This document shows, piece after piece, positions 18,612-27,529 of a DNA stretch of 63,615 nucleotides. The notes beneath the pieces were generated by a model, which saw nothing but the letters and a program-made list of their open reading frames with translations, did no database searches and was not told the DNA's origin. Numbering within the stretch: position 1 is the first letter of the stretch; each line of letters begins with the position of its first letter. Made by a program: the position numbers and the translations under genes. Where the stretch lies: assembly GCA_011526585.1 (NCBI GenBank), contig WYBB01000228.1:1-63615 (forward strand), given 5' to 3'. Source of the DNA: Deltaproteobacteria bacterium (lineage in GTDB: Bacteria; Myxococcota_A; UBA9042; PHBI01).

Positions 18612-20354
18612 ATGAAGCTCGTCCCCGCCCATATCGCCGCGTTCATCCTGAACAAGACCGCGCGCCGCAACTTCCGGTTGTTGCTGCGTTATATCGGGCT
18701 GCTCGCGCTCCTGGTCACCGTCTACAGCATCCTCTTCCACGTGCTGATGGAGGCCGAGGGCCAGGAGCACTCGTGGCTCACCGGCTTCTATTGGACGCTC
18801 ACGGTGATGTCGACGCTCGGCTTCGGCGACATCACCTTCACCTCGGACATCGGGCGCGCCTTCTCGATCGTCGTGCTCCTGAGCGGCGTGCTCTTCCTGC
18901 TCGTCGTCTTCCCGTTCACGTTCATCCACTTCTTCTACCAGCCCTGGCTCGAGGCCCAGGATCGCGCCCGCGCCCCGCGCGAGCTGCCGCCCGAGACCCA
19001 GGGTCACGTGATCCTGACCGGCAACGACCCGGTCGTGCTCGCGATCGTCACGCGCCTGCGCACGCTCGGGCGCCCCTACGTCGTCCTGGTCGCCGAGCTC
19101 AAGCGCGCGCTCGAGCTCGCCGAAGAAGGCATCAAGGTCATGGTCGGCTCGCCCGACGACGGCCGCTCGTGGAAGCGCGCGCGCGTCGAGCGGGCCTCCA
19201 CCGTGGTCGCCGCGCACGACGACTACCTCAACACCAACATCGTCTTCACCGTGCGCGAGCACGCCGAGAGCGTGCAGGTCATCGCGCTCGCCCGCGCCCG
19301 GGAGTCGGTCGACGTGCTCCAGCTCGCCGGCGCCAACCACGTCGTGCAGCTCGCGGACCTGCTCGGGATCTCGCTCGCTCGCCGCGCCTACGGCGGCCAC
19401 ACTCGCGCCAACGTCGTCGGCACCCTCGACGGGCTGCTCGTCGCCGAGGCGCCGATGACCCACTCCTGCCTCGTCGGCAAGACCCTCGGCGACGCCAGGA
19501 TCGCCGCCTCCACCGGCACCGCCGTCGTCGGCACCTGGGAGGAGGGCGCCTTCTCCCTGCCGCACCACGACACCGTCATCCGCGAAGGCACCGTGCTCGT
19601 GCTCGCCGGCGGCTCCGAGAACCTCGCCGCCTTCGACCGCAAGGCCGGCGGCACGGCCCCCGACACCGCGCCGATCCTCATCCTCGGCGGCGGCCGCGTC
19701 GGCCGCGTCGTCGCGCGCGAGCTCACCGCCCGCGGCCTCGACTATCGCATCGTCGACCTCAACCCCGAGCGCGCCACCAAGTGCGACAAGTCGCGCCTCA
19801 TCGTCGGCTCCGCCGCCGACTACGACGTGCTCGAGCGCGCCGGCCTGCGCGACACCCCGACCGTCGTCGTCACGACCCACGACGACGCGACCAACGTCTA
19901 CCTCACCCTGTACTGCCACAAGCTCCGCCCCGACGCCCAGATCGTCGCGCGCTCGAACCTCGACCGCAATGTCTCGACCCTGCACCGCGCCGGCGCCAAC
20001 CTCGTCATGTCCTACGTGTCGCTCGGCGCCAGCACCGTGCTCGGCCTCACCGACGCGCGCAGCGCGCTGCACGTCGCCGAGGGCCTCGAGCTCTTCCGCA
20101 CCGCGATCCCCTCCACCTTCGAGCCGGTCTCGCTGGCGGCCTGCCGCTTTCGCGAGAACACCGGCTGCACCATCGTCTCCATCCAACGCGGCCACGAGCG
20201 CATGCTCGCGCCCAGCGCCGCCACCTCGCTCGAGCCCGGCGATCGCCTCATCGTCGCGGGCCCCCCCGATGCGCGGCGCGAGCTCCTCAAGCGCCTCGAA
20301 GGGCCGGCCGCCAAGCGCGCCGGCGTGCCGCGCGGCGCCGCCTCGTTCGAGTGA
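18612..20354 (+). CDS. Potassium channel protein with two RCK (TrkA-N/TrkA-C) domains
   Basis: 580 residues from the ATG at 18612, chosen because the frame upstream lies in the divergent promoter region. Two transmembrane helices (about 25-50 and 85-110) flank a pore loop with selectivity filter TLGFGD (about 68-73), a variant of TVGYGD. Two cytoplasmic RCK units follow. The first begins HVILTGNDPVVLAIV, where the usual GxGxxG nucleotide motif is replaced by TGNDPV. The second has an intact GGGRVGRVVARELTARG and a conserved acidic strand end (YRIVDLNPE). A TrkA-C-like segment lies between them (about 265-330) and another at the C-terminus. It conducts K+ across the inner membrane under nucleotide or ion control. 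Confidence 0.92.
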   Translation: MKLVPAHIAAFILNKTARRNFRLLLRYIGLLALLVTVYSILFHVLMEAEGQEHSWLTGFYWTLTVMSTLGFGDITFTSDIGRAFSIVVLLSGVLFLLVVFPFTFIHFFYQPWLEAQDRARAPRELPPETQGHVILTGNDPVVLAIVTRLRTLGRPYVVLVAELKRALELAEEGIKVMVGSPDDGRSWKRARVERASTVVAAHDDYLNTNIVFTVREHAESVQVIALARARESVDVLQLAGANHVVQLADLLGISLARRAYGGHTRANVVGTLDGLLVAEAPMTHSCLVGKTLGDARIAASTGTAVVGTWEEGAFSLPHHDTVIREGTVLVLAGGSENLAAFDRKAGGTAPDTAPILILGGGRVGRVVARELTARGLDYRIVDLNPERATKCDKSRLIVGSAADYDVLERAGLRDTPTVVVTTHDDATNVYLTLYCHKLRPDAQIVARSNLDRNVSTLHRAGANLVMSYVSLGASTVLGLTDARSALHVAEGLELFRTAIPSTFEPVSLAACRFRENTGCTIVSIQRGHERMLAPSAATSLEPGDRLIVAGPPDARRELLKRLEGPAAKRAGVPRGAASFE

Positions 20355-20402
20355 TCGACGATCCGATTGTGTCGCGCGGCGCCATCGCGTAAGGGCCAGG
20401 TC

Positions 20403-21656
20403 ATGTCCTTGCGCACCTGCCTCACGTGCCTCCTCCTCGCCACGCTCGGCTGCGGCGACGGGTCTTCGTCCACCCCGTCCGACACGACCGACACGACCGA
20501 CGCAGCCGATGGGATCGCCGAGACCACCGCCGAGATCGACGCCGAGACCGCGGCCGATCTCGCTGTAGAAGACACCGCCCCCGGCGACGACGGCGACTCC
20601 GCCGAGGTCGACGCCGGCGACACCGCCGCGCCCACCGTGCACCGCGTCGGCTATCGCGTCGAGACGATCGCCTACCTGCCCGCCGACGGCTCGGCCGAGC
20701 GCTCGCTGCGCGTCGCCGCCTGGTATCCGACCGCCGCCGAGACCGGCGCCGAGGTGCGCTACCTCGGCCTCCTGCCGCGCCCCGAGCTCCTCGGCGACGC
20801 CCCGCCCGACACGGCGCTCGGCCCGCTGCCCGTCGTCGTCTTCTCGCACGGCAACTCGTCCTTTGCCGAGCAGAGCTTCTTTCTCACCGAGCACCTCGCC
20901 GCGCACGGCTATCTCGTCGTCGCCCTCGACCACACCGGCAATACCTTCGCCGACTCGCCCGACGTCGCCATCTTCCAGTGGCGCCCCCAGGACGTCAGCG
21001 CCGTCATCGATCACCTCGTCGCGCTGCCGGCCGCGCACCCGCTCGCCGACCTGGTCGGCGACGCCATCGCCCTCGCCGGCCACAGCTTCGGCGGCTACAC
21101 CACGCTCGCCGTCGGCGGCGCCGCCTGGGACGTCGACGCGCTCCTCGCGTACTGCGAGGTCGACAGCATCCCGCTCGACGGCTGCGCCTCACTCGCCGCC
21201 CACGAGAGCCTCTATCGCGCCGGCTTCCTCGACCCGCGCGTCGACGCCCTCATCCCGATGACCCCGGGCGCGACCGTCGTCTTCGGCGCCGCCGGCGCCG
21301 AGGCGATCGCCGTGCCGACCCTGCTCATGACCGGCGCCCTCGACAAGACCACGACCAACGCGGCCGACGGCGATCCGACCTGGGCCCAGCTCACCCGCGC
21401 CTCGCCCGAGAACCGCCGCCTCGACTTCGCCACCGCCGGCCACTTCACCTTCTCCGACGCCTGCGCGCTGCCGGTCGCCATCGGCGAGGACGACGGCTGC
21501 GGCCCGGGCTTCCTCCCGCCCGAGCGCGCGCACGCCGCCATCAACGCCTACGCGCGCGCCTTCCTCGATCTGCACCTGCGCGGCGACGACCGCGGCGCAT
21601 CGCTCCTCGACGGTGAGCTCACCATCGAGACGGATGTGACGCTCTCGCTCCCCTGA
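20403..21656 (+). CDS. Alpha/beta hydrolase lipoprotein (PAF acetylhydrolase/dienelactone hydrolase-like)
   Basis: 417 residues. The ATG at 20403 gives a lipobox TLGC at Cys17, followed by an unusually long acidic linker of about 60 residues rich in Asp, Thr and Ala. The hydrolase domain has FSHGNSSFAEQSFF (oxyanion region), the nucleophile elbow AGHSFGGY, and a C-terminal His in TAGHFTFSD. The acid residue probably lies in LMTGALDKTT. The pattern VRVAAWYPT...HGN resembles bacterial homologues of platelet-activating factor acetylhydrolase, so the likely activity is ester hydrolysis at the cell surface. It follows the K+ channel gene by 48 bp. A stem-loop lies just behind its stop codon. Confidence 0.9.
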   Translation: MSLRTCLTCLLLATLGCGDGSSSTPSDTTDTTDAADGIAETTAEIDAETAADLAVEDTAPGDDGDSAEVDAGDTAAPTVHRVGYRVETIAYLPADGSAERSLRVAAWYPTAAETGAEVRYLGLLPRPELLGDAPPDTALGPLPVVVFSHGNSSFAEQSFFLTEHLAAHGYLVVALDHTGNTFADSPDVAIFQWRPQDVSAVIDHLVALPAAHPLADLVGDAIALAGHSFGGYTTLAVGGAAWDVDALLAYCEVDSIPLDGCASLAAHESLYRAGFLDPRVDALIPMTPGATVVFGAAGAEAIAVPTLLMTGALDKTTTNAADGDPTWAQLTRASPENRRLDFATAGHFTFSDACALPVAIGEDDGCGPGFLPPERAHAAINAYARAFLDLHLRGDDRGASLLDGELTIETDVTLSLP

Positions 21657-21664
21657 GCGCTCGA

Positions 21665-21682
21665 GCGTCAGGATTCTGACGC
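21665..21682 (+). terminator. Stem-loop behind the hydrolase gene
   Basis: A perfect 7-bp stem GCGTCAG-GATT-CTGACGC begins nine bases after the TGA stop. No T run follows, so it is not a classical intrinsic terminator. It may still halt transcription or protect the mRNA 3' end. Confidence 0.45.
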
Positions 21683-21986
21683 CACGCCGGCGACGGGTGC
21701 CAACAACCTGGAATCCGGTGCGAAATCCGCGCGGCATGCGTCGCGATCTGCGCACGGATCTGCGCAAGACCCTGCCATGATCGTCAGGGATCGCACCTCG
21801 CTCGCGCCACGCGAGTTACAGCCGCGCCGCCCCGCGCGAGCCTCGCTCGCCGGCCAACAGAGCCACCCCGCGCCGATCACCACGCGCGCTCGCGGGCGCT
21901 CGTCACCGCCACCACCGCGGCACTGTCCCGGTTTTGCATGGCACTTTCGTGGCTTCGCCGTGAAGTCGTGACTACACTCTGTCTTG

Positions 21987-22020
21987 TCGGGGGCCCCAGG
22001 GATCCCTGGCGCCTCCCCGA
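21987..22020. repeat. 34-bp palindrome upstream of the L,D-transpeptidase gene
   Basis: TCGGGG at one end and CCCCGA at the other flank a perfect central palindrome, CCAGGGATCCCTGG, with only a few mismatches between. The two-fold symmetry and position (54 bp before the ATG) fit an operator for a dimeric regulator. It could equally form a very stable mRNA hairpin. No T run is present on either strand. Confidence 0.5.
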
Positions 22021-22073
22021 AAAACCCGAACGAAAGCCCGGCACCGGAACGGTCGCCGGGCAGGAGGCATTCC

Positions 22074-23282
22074 ATGGCGCGTCCCGCGCTCACCCTCGTG
22101 ACGATCCTCTTCGCGGGCCTCTCGCCGGTCGCCGCGGACGTCGCGGCGGTGCGCGCCGAGTCGCGCCCTTCGCTCGATCTGCCCGAGTGCACGAGCCTGC
22201 CGCGCGAGAGCGACAGCGTGCTCGGCGCCGACCTCCTCGATCCACGCTTCAAGGGGCTCGCGCTCGACGACCTCGCGCGGCTCGACCTCGAGACCTTCCC
22301 CGAGTCCGCGCTGCTCGCCGGCCAGGCGCTGATGGTCGACGCGGTGATCCGCGCGCCGGACGCCGTCGCGCTCACCGAGATCCTCTCGACCTCGATCGTG
22401 CACCAGCGCATCGATCACTGGATCGTCGACGTGCTCGGCCGGCACCCGCGCTTCACCGATGGGGACACGAAGAAGCACAAGGCCGGCCGCGTCGGGCTCG
22501 TGCGCGTGCGCGTGCCGATCGGGCAGGCCGAGGGGATCTCCGATGCGGGCCATCCCGAGGTCGTGCTCGAGCGCTCGTTCTCCGAGATGAGCCTGCGCGT
22601 CGAGGTCAGCATCGCCGACTGGGTCGCGGTCGTCGACGACGCCGCGCTCGGCTTCCGCCGAGTCTTCCCGCTGGGTGGCGGCGGGATCGACCGCGGCGTG
22701 CGCGTCGCCGGCGTCACCACCTCGCTGACGCCGACGACCGAGGACGGCCTGCTCGAGACGAGATACGCCTATCGCGAGCTCAGTAACCCCTGGTACTTCA
22801 AGAACAAACCCTACCTGCCCATCAGCGCGTCGCGCAGCTACACCCGCCCGGATGGCAGCGTGCACAAGTACTACGCCGAGTCGAAGATCGCGTTCCACAT
22901 CTGGCAGGCCAAGGGCTTCGAGCGCGGCTACTTCTCGCGCGGCTGCATGCGCATGCGCACCGACGACCTGACCGAGCTGGCGGCCTTCGTCTTCTCCGCG
23001 CCCAAGGCGATCCCGATCGCCATCCGCATCGGCCAGCGCCCGGACGTGCACCACCCCGTCCCGCTCTCCGAGCACTATTACGAGATCGTCAACTACGGCA
23101 CCGCCGAGAAGCCCCGCTACCTGCTCGAGTGGGGCCAGCTCTACAAGACCGCGCCGGGCACCACGCCGCTGCCGCGCCCCTCCGAGCTCGAGCCGCTCGA
23201 CTTTCGCGAGCGCCCGGTCAAGCCCGTGCCGCCCCCCGAGGCCGGCGGCCCGGCGCCGGACACCACGAGCGCCCGGCCGTGA
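22074..23282 (+). CDS. YkuD-family L,D-transpeptidase, secreted
   Basis: 402 residues. The ATG at 22074 follows AGGAGG with 6-nt spacing. A Sec signal peptide covers about 1-28. The catalytic YkuD motif lies near the C-terminus: His275 in IAFHIWQAKG and Cys291 in YFSRGCMRMRTDD. The usual SHGC reads SRGC here, a tolerated variant. The domain also has the ISASRSYTRPDG strand. YkuD enzymes make 3-3 crosslinks in peptidoglycan or attach proteins to it, in the periplasm. The first 200 residues are a separate N-terminal domain I do not recognise. A proline-rich tail of about 30 residues ends the protein. A large palindrome lies upstream. Confidence 0.85.
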   Translation: MARPALTLVTILFAGLSPVAADVAAVRAESRPSLDLPECTSLPRESDSVLGADLLDPRFKGLALDDLARLDLETFPESALLAGQALMVDAVIRAPDAVALTEILSTSIVHQRIDHWIVDVLGRHPRFTDGDTKKHKAGRVGLVRVRVPIGQAEGISDAGHPEVVLERSFSEMSLRVEVSIADWVAVVDDAALGFRRVFPLGGGGIDRGVRVAGVTTSLTPTTEDGLLETRYAYRELSNPWYFKNKPYLPISASRSYTRPDGSVHKYYAESKIAFHIWQAKGFERGYFSRGCMRMRTDDLTELAAFVFSAPKAIPIAIRIGQRPDVHHPVPLSEHYYEIVNYGTAEKPRYLLEWGQLYKTAPGTTPLPRPSELEPLDFRERPVKPVPPPEAGGPAPDTTSARP

Positions 23283-23399
23283 CATCGTCGGCGTGACATC
23301 GCCGGCGTGACGCGGGCGGCCGAAGGTTGAACCGGTCGGTCATGTGGCGTACTCACCGGGTATGCCCCCCGCTCCACCGTCCCGCAGGCGATCCTTGCG

Positions 23400-24320
23400 G
23401 TGAGCACACGCCCCCACGTGCGCTTCGCGACGCCTGACGGGTCCGAGATCACCCTGGCCCCGGGCGAGCTCGTCGGGCGCATGGCGGGGGCCGCGTTGCG
23501 CATCGAGGACCCGCGGATCTCCGAGGCGCACGCGATGGTCTCGCTGCGCGGCGCCGAGCTCAAGCTCCTCGCCTTGCGCGGGCGCCTCAGCGTCGACGGT
23601 CGCCCGGAGAGCGCCGTCCGTCTCGTTCCCGGCGCGCGCGTCGTGCTCGCCGGCTTCTACGCGCTCACCGTGCGCGCGGCCGTCCTGCCTGACGAGGTGA
23701 TCATGCTCGAGCTCGCCGACGGCGACGGCGAGATCCACGGGCCGCTCTCGATCGATGGCGTGGTCTCGCTCTACGCCGATCCACTGCCGCGCCTCGTGCC
23801 CCGCTTCGAGCCCGACGCGCCCGCCATCGTCTGGTCGAGCGAGGACGGCCTCAGGGTGCGCGTCGGCGCGACGCCCGACCGCCTCTACCGCGCCGGCGAG
23901 ACGCTCACCCTGCTCGGGTACGCGGCCCGCGTCGTGCAGGTGCCGCTCTCCACCCTGGCCTCGCATGCGACCCTCGACCAGGGTGGCTTCGACGTCGCGC
24001 TCACCCTGGTCCTGCACTACGACACCGTGCACGTGCGCCCGTCGGTCGGCGCGCCGGTCGTCTTCGACGGGCTCATGGCGCGCCTCCTGACCGAGGTGGC
24101 GCAGCTCGAAACGCCGGTCTCGTGGCTCTCGCTGGCGCGCCTGCTCTGGGAGGACGAAGACGACGAGCACATCCTCCGCTACCGCTGGGACCAGGCGACG
24201 AGCCGGATCCGCAAGAAGCTCCGGGCCGGGCGCGTGCGCGCCGATCTCCTGCGCTCGACCGGCGGCGGCCTGGTCGAGCTCTTCCTCGGGCCCGGCGATC
24301 GGATCGAGGACCTGGCTTGA
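23400..24320 (+). CDS. FHA-like domain protein with C-terminal winged helix
   Basis: 306 residues from GTG 23400. Residues about 20-95 form an FHA-like sandwich: GELVGRMAGAALRIEDPRISEAHAMVSLRG, quoted here only as key pieces (GR, then SEAHA), corresponding to the phosphothreonine-binding GR...SxxHA motif. The last 85 residues look like an OmpR-type winged helix: VSWLSLARLLWEDED, then YRWDQATSRIRKKLRAG and LRSTGGGLVELFLG. The protein ends in an overlap with the kinase gene (shared TTGA), which strongly suggests that it is partner, substrate or output of that kinase. It would work in the cytoplasm, possibly binding DNA after docking to phosphorylated kinase. Confidence 0.8.
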   Translation: MSTRPHVRFATPDGSEITLAPGELVGRMAGAALRIEDPRISEAHAMVSLRGAELKLLALRGRLSVDGRPESAVRLVPGARVVLAGFYALTVRAAVLPDEVIMLELADGDGEIHGPLSIDGVVSLYADPLPRLVPRFEPDAPAIVWSSEDGLRVRVGATPDRLYRAGETLTLLGYAARVVQVPLSTLASHATLDQGGFDVALTLVLHYDTVHVRPSVGAPVVFDGLMARLLTEVAQLETPVSWLSLARLLWEDEDDEHILRYRWDQATSRIRKKLRAGRVRADLLRSTGGGLVELFLGPGDRIEDLA

Positions 24321-27300
24321 GCGGCCCGCGCCCGAGCCTCGGGGACCGCGACGATTGGGACGCACCCTCGGTCTCGGGCGAGCATGCCGGAGCCGGCGAC
24401 ATGGGCCACGCGGCGCAGCACGCCGCCTCGAAGCGGGTCGGCGACCTGCGCTTCGAAGAGCGTGACGCGCTCGGTGCGGGCGGCGGCGGGCGCGTGGTGC
24501 GCGGCGTCGATCGCCACCTCGAGCGCGACGTGGCGCTCAAGATCGTCGGCCCCGAGGACCCCCAGGCCCTGGCGCGGCTCAGGCGCGAGGCGGCGATCCT
24601 GGTCGCGCTCGAGCACCCCGGCATCGTGCCGCTCTACGATCTGATCGAGCGCAACGACGGCGGCCTCCAGCTCGCGCTGCGCATCGTGCGTGGGCGCTCG
24701 CTCGAGCGCGTGCTGGCCGACGACCGGCGCGAGGCCGCGGGGTCGCGGCGCACTCCCGAGCGCGTGCGCAACCTCGCGCGCGCGGCCGAGGCCGTGGCGT
24801 GGGCCCACCACGAGGGCTTCGTGCACCGCGATCTCAAGCCCGCCAACGTCATGGTCGGCGACTTCGGCGAGATCCAGGTGATCGACTGGGGCCTGGCGGT
24901 GCGCCGCGGCGAAGGCGACCTCCCGCCGAACGTCGCTGGCGCGGGTCGCCCCGCGATCACCGCCGAGAGCTTCGAGCCGGACCTCACGCGCGCGGGCGCC
25001 GTGCTCGGCACGCCGCGCTACATGAGCCCCGAGCAGGCGCGCGGTGAGCGCGTCGACCAGCGCGCCGACGTGTGGAGCCTCGGCGCGATCCTCTTCGAGC
25101 TCGTCGCTGGCCGCGCGGCCTTCGCCGAGGGCGACGTCGAGCAGGTCCTGAGCGCCGTGCGCGAGGCGCGGCCGCCGGACCTCAAGGCGCTCGCGCCGCG
25201 CGCGCCGGCGGAGCTCGTCGCGATCGTCGCGCGCGCGATGGCGCCCGATCCGGAGGACCGCTATCCCGACGCGCGCGGCTTCGCCGACGATCTCAACGCC
25301 TACCTCGACGGCCGCCCGGTGGCGGCGCACCGCTACGCCCTGACGCAGCGCGTCATGCGCTTCGTCAGGCGGCGTAGGATGCCGCTGGCGGTGGCCGGCG
25401 GCCTCGTCGCGACCGCGGTCGCGTTCGCGCTGGCGCCGCGCGGACCGGTCGAGGTCATCGAAGACAGCGCGCGCGCCGAGGCGCTGGCCGACGACCTCGC
25501 GCGCGAGCGGCGCGGCCTGGCCTCGGTGCTGGCGCGCGAAGCCGAGGACCTCCTGCTGAAGCGGCGGCTGCCGGAGGCGGCCGCGACGGCGGCGCGCGCG
25601 CTCGATCTCGCGCCTACGCCGGTGGCGCGCGGGGTGATCGCGCTCGCGGCCGGCGCCAACGCGGTGCGTCTCCTCGAGGAGACACCGCTCCCGGTCGGCG
25701 CGTGCCTCTCACGCGCGCTTCACCCCGACGGCGAGCGCTGGCTCTGCCGGCGTGGTGACGAGGTCGTGCTCTACCAGCGGGCCCGGGAGCTCTGGCGGCA
25801 TGCGGCGCGGGTGGACGGCGCGGTCTTCACCGCAGGCGGCGCGCGCGTCGCGCTCTTCGATCTCACGCGCAGCGTGGTCTACCTCGACACCGCCAGCGGC
25901 GCCGAGCGCTGGCGCTCGCCGCTGCAGGACTGCGGCATGACGCTCCACCAGGGCGCGGGCGCCGAGCTCGCCTACCTCTTCGGGCGGCGCTGCCTGGCGC
26001 TGCTCGATGGCGAGACGACGGCGTGGGCGATCTTCGGGCCCTGGATGCAGGCCGCCGCCCTGACGCGCGATCGGCGCTGGGCGGTGCTGGCGAACGACGA
26101 TACGCTGATCCACGGCGCATACGATGCGAGCGCGCCGCCGATGCACGCGAACGCGCCGATCGCGCACGGCGTGGCGTCGCGGACGGCGACCGCGCTCGGC
26201 GCCGAGGTCATGGACGTCATGAGCATGGCGCTGGTGCGCGACGAGGTCGTCGTGGGCACGCTGCGCGGCGCGCTCGTCCGGGTCGGCCTCGATGGTCGCA
26301 CGCGTGTGCGCACCATCTTGCGCGAGGAGGTGCCGGTGACCGCGATCGAGCCCTCGCCGTCCGGGGCGATCCTGATCGTGGGCTTCGATCGCGGCGGGCC
26401 GGCCTTGGTCGAGCGCGAGAGCCTGCAGCTTCGCGCCGTCCTGCCCGAGGCCGATCGCGGCGCGACGGCGTCGTCCGGTGATACATCCCTGGTCACCGTC
26501 GCCGGGCGGCGCGCGACCTGGGAGATCGCGTCGAGGATCGGGGCGCTCGCCGGGTTGAACGGCCTCGCGGCGCTCGCCGTAGACGAGCGGCGCCTCGCGG
26601 TGGTCCACGAGCGCGCGGTAGACCTCTTCGATCGACCGGCGGGCGTCGCGCTGGCGCGGATCGACAACCCCACCCTGCTGAAGTCGATCGCGCTCCACCC
26701 ACGCCGGGCGGAGCTCGTCTGGTCGGGCATCGATGCCAGCGCGATCGAGCGCTGGGACGAGCACGCGGGCCGCCTCGCCGGGCCTCCGGCCACGATCGTG
26801 CGCCGCCTCGCCTACACCGCCAGCGGCACGCTGCTCGCCCTGCCCTACATGCCGGAGCTCTGGGTCGTCGCGCCGTCCGCCCCGGAGCTCATCGAGCGAC
26901 GGGCGGGGGACGGCTTCGTCGATGTGGCGATTCATGGCGAGCGCGCCGCGCTCCTGACGCGGAAGTCGGAGCTGGTCTTGCTCGAGCTCGCGGCGGGCCC
27001 CGTCGAGCTCGCGCGCTGCGCGTGGCCGGGCACGCACGCGCTCTCGCTCTCCGCGGACGGTGCGATCTTCGTCGCGGCATTGGAGGACGAGGTTGCGCTC
27101 ATCGACGTGGGCTCGTGCGCGGTCGTCGGCTGGCTCGACGCCCGCGTCGACCAGATCCCGATGCGGCTCACCGACGTACAGGTCAGCGCGGACGGGCGGT
27201 GGATCGCCGCCGGCGCACGCTCCGGGCGCGTGCTCGTCTGGCGGGACCGCGAGCTCCTCGCCGCTGTGCACACGCACGACCACCGCGTCGCGCAGCTCGC

Positions 27301-27430
27301 GTTCACTCCCGACTCGAGGCAGCTCTACAGCGGTGGCTGGGATGGCGCCGTGCAGGTCTTCGACCTCGCGGTCCTCGGCCAGGCCGAAGCGGCGCAGGGG
27401 ACCTGGGCGCGCGCCGCGTGGGGTCTCTGA
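24317..27430 (+). CDS. Ser/Thr protein kinase with transmembrane segment and WD40-like beta-propeller
   Basis: 1037 residues if translation starts at TTG 24317, which overlaps the FHA gene stop and has GAGGA upstream; ATG 24401 (MGHAAQH) is an alternative 28 codons later. The kinase domain (about 50-330) has the glycine loop LGAGGGGRVVRG, lysine in DVALKIVG, HRDLKPANV (about 169-177), and VIDWGLA with DWG in place of DFG, a common variant in these WD40-linked kinases. A single membrane helix (MPLAVAGGLVATAVAFAL, about 355-373) follows. The outer half (about 440-1037) is a propeller built of WD40-like blades, ending GGWDGAVQVFDL. The kinase is cytoplasmic and the propeller probably a periplasmic sensor or scaffold. 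Confidence 0.9.
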   Translation: MSGPRPSLGDRDDWDAPSVSGEHAGAGDMGHAAQHAASKRVGDLRFEERDALGAGGGGRVVRGVDRHLERDVALKIVGPEDPQALARLRREAAILVALEHPGIVPLYDLIERNDGGLQLALRIVRGRSLERVLADDRREAAGSRRTPERVRNLARAAEAVAWAHHEGFVHRDLKPANVMVGDFGEIQVIDWGLAVRRGEGDLPPNVAGAGRPAITAESFEPDLTRAGAVLGTPRYMSPEQARGERVDQRADVWSLGAILFELVAGRAAFAEGDVEQVLSAVREARPPDLKALAPRAPAELVAIVARAMAPDPEDRYPDARGFADDLNAYLDGRPVAAHRYALTQRVMRFVRRRRMPLAVAGGLVATAVAFALAPRGPVEVIEDSARAEALADDLARERRGLASVLAREAEDLLLKRRLPEAAATAARALDLAPTPVARGVIALAAGANAVRLLEETPLPVGACLSRALHPDGERWLCRRGDEVVLYQRARELWRHAARVDGAVFTAGGARVALFDLTRSVVYLDTASGAERWRSPLQDCGMTLHQGAGAELAYLFGRRCLALLDGETTAWAIFGPWMQAAALTRDRRWAVLANDDTLIHGAYDASAPPMHANAPIAHGVASRTATALGAEVMDVMSMALVRDEVVVGTLRGALVRVGLDGRTRVRTILREEVPVTAIEPSPSGAILIVGFDRGGPALVERESLQLRAVLPEADRGATASSGDTSLVTVAGRRATWEIASRIGALAGLNGLAALAVDERRLAVVHERAVDLFDRPAGVALARIDNPTLLKSIALHPRRAELVWSGIDASAIERWDEHAGRLAGPPATIVRRLAYTASGTLLALPYMPELWVVAPSAPELIERRAGDGFVDVAIHGERAALLTRKSELVLLELAAGPVELARCAWPGTHALSLSADGAIFVAALEDEVALIDVGSCAVVGWLDARVDQIPMRLTDVQVSADGRWIAAGARSGRVLVWRDRELLAAVHTHDHRVAQLAFTPDSRQLYSGGWDGAVQVFDLAVLGQAEAAQGTWARAAWGL

Positions 27431-27529
27431 CCCTCTATGCGGTGTCTGACATGGGTGTCGATGGCTGCGCCGGAGGGCGTAGCCTCGAGCTTGACCACCC
27501 CGTCAAACCCCCGAGCGCCGAGGAACGCC

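Larger units (their letters stand above)
21657..22073. other. Intergenic region, 417 bp, with a hairpin and a 34-bp palindrome
   Basis: Between the hydrolase and L,D-transpeptidase genes. It holds a stem-loop behind the hydrolase stop (21665-21682) and a long palindrome near the transpeptidase start (21987-22020). The intervening 300 bp lack the codon bias of neighbouring genes in all frames; the short open frames there have no ribosome sites. I see no RNA gene. Confidence 0.6.

Noticed and set aside
21777..21971. 64-residue plus-strand frame in the hydrolase-transpeptidase gap
   Set aside because: No ribosome site, Arg/Ser/Pro-rich, no codon bias.
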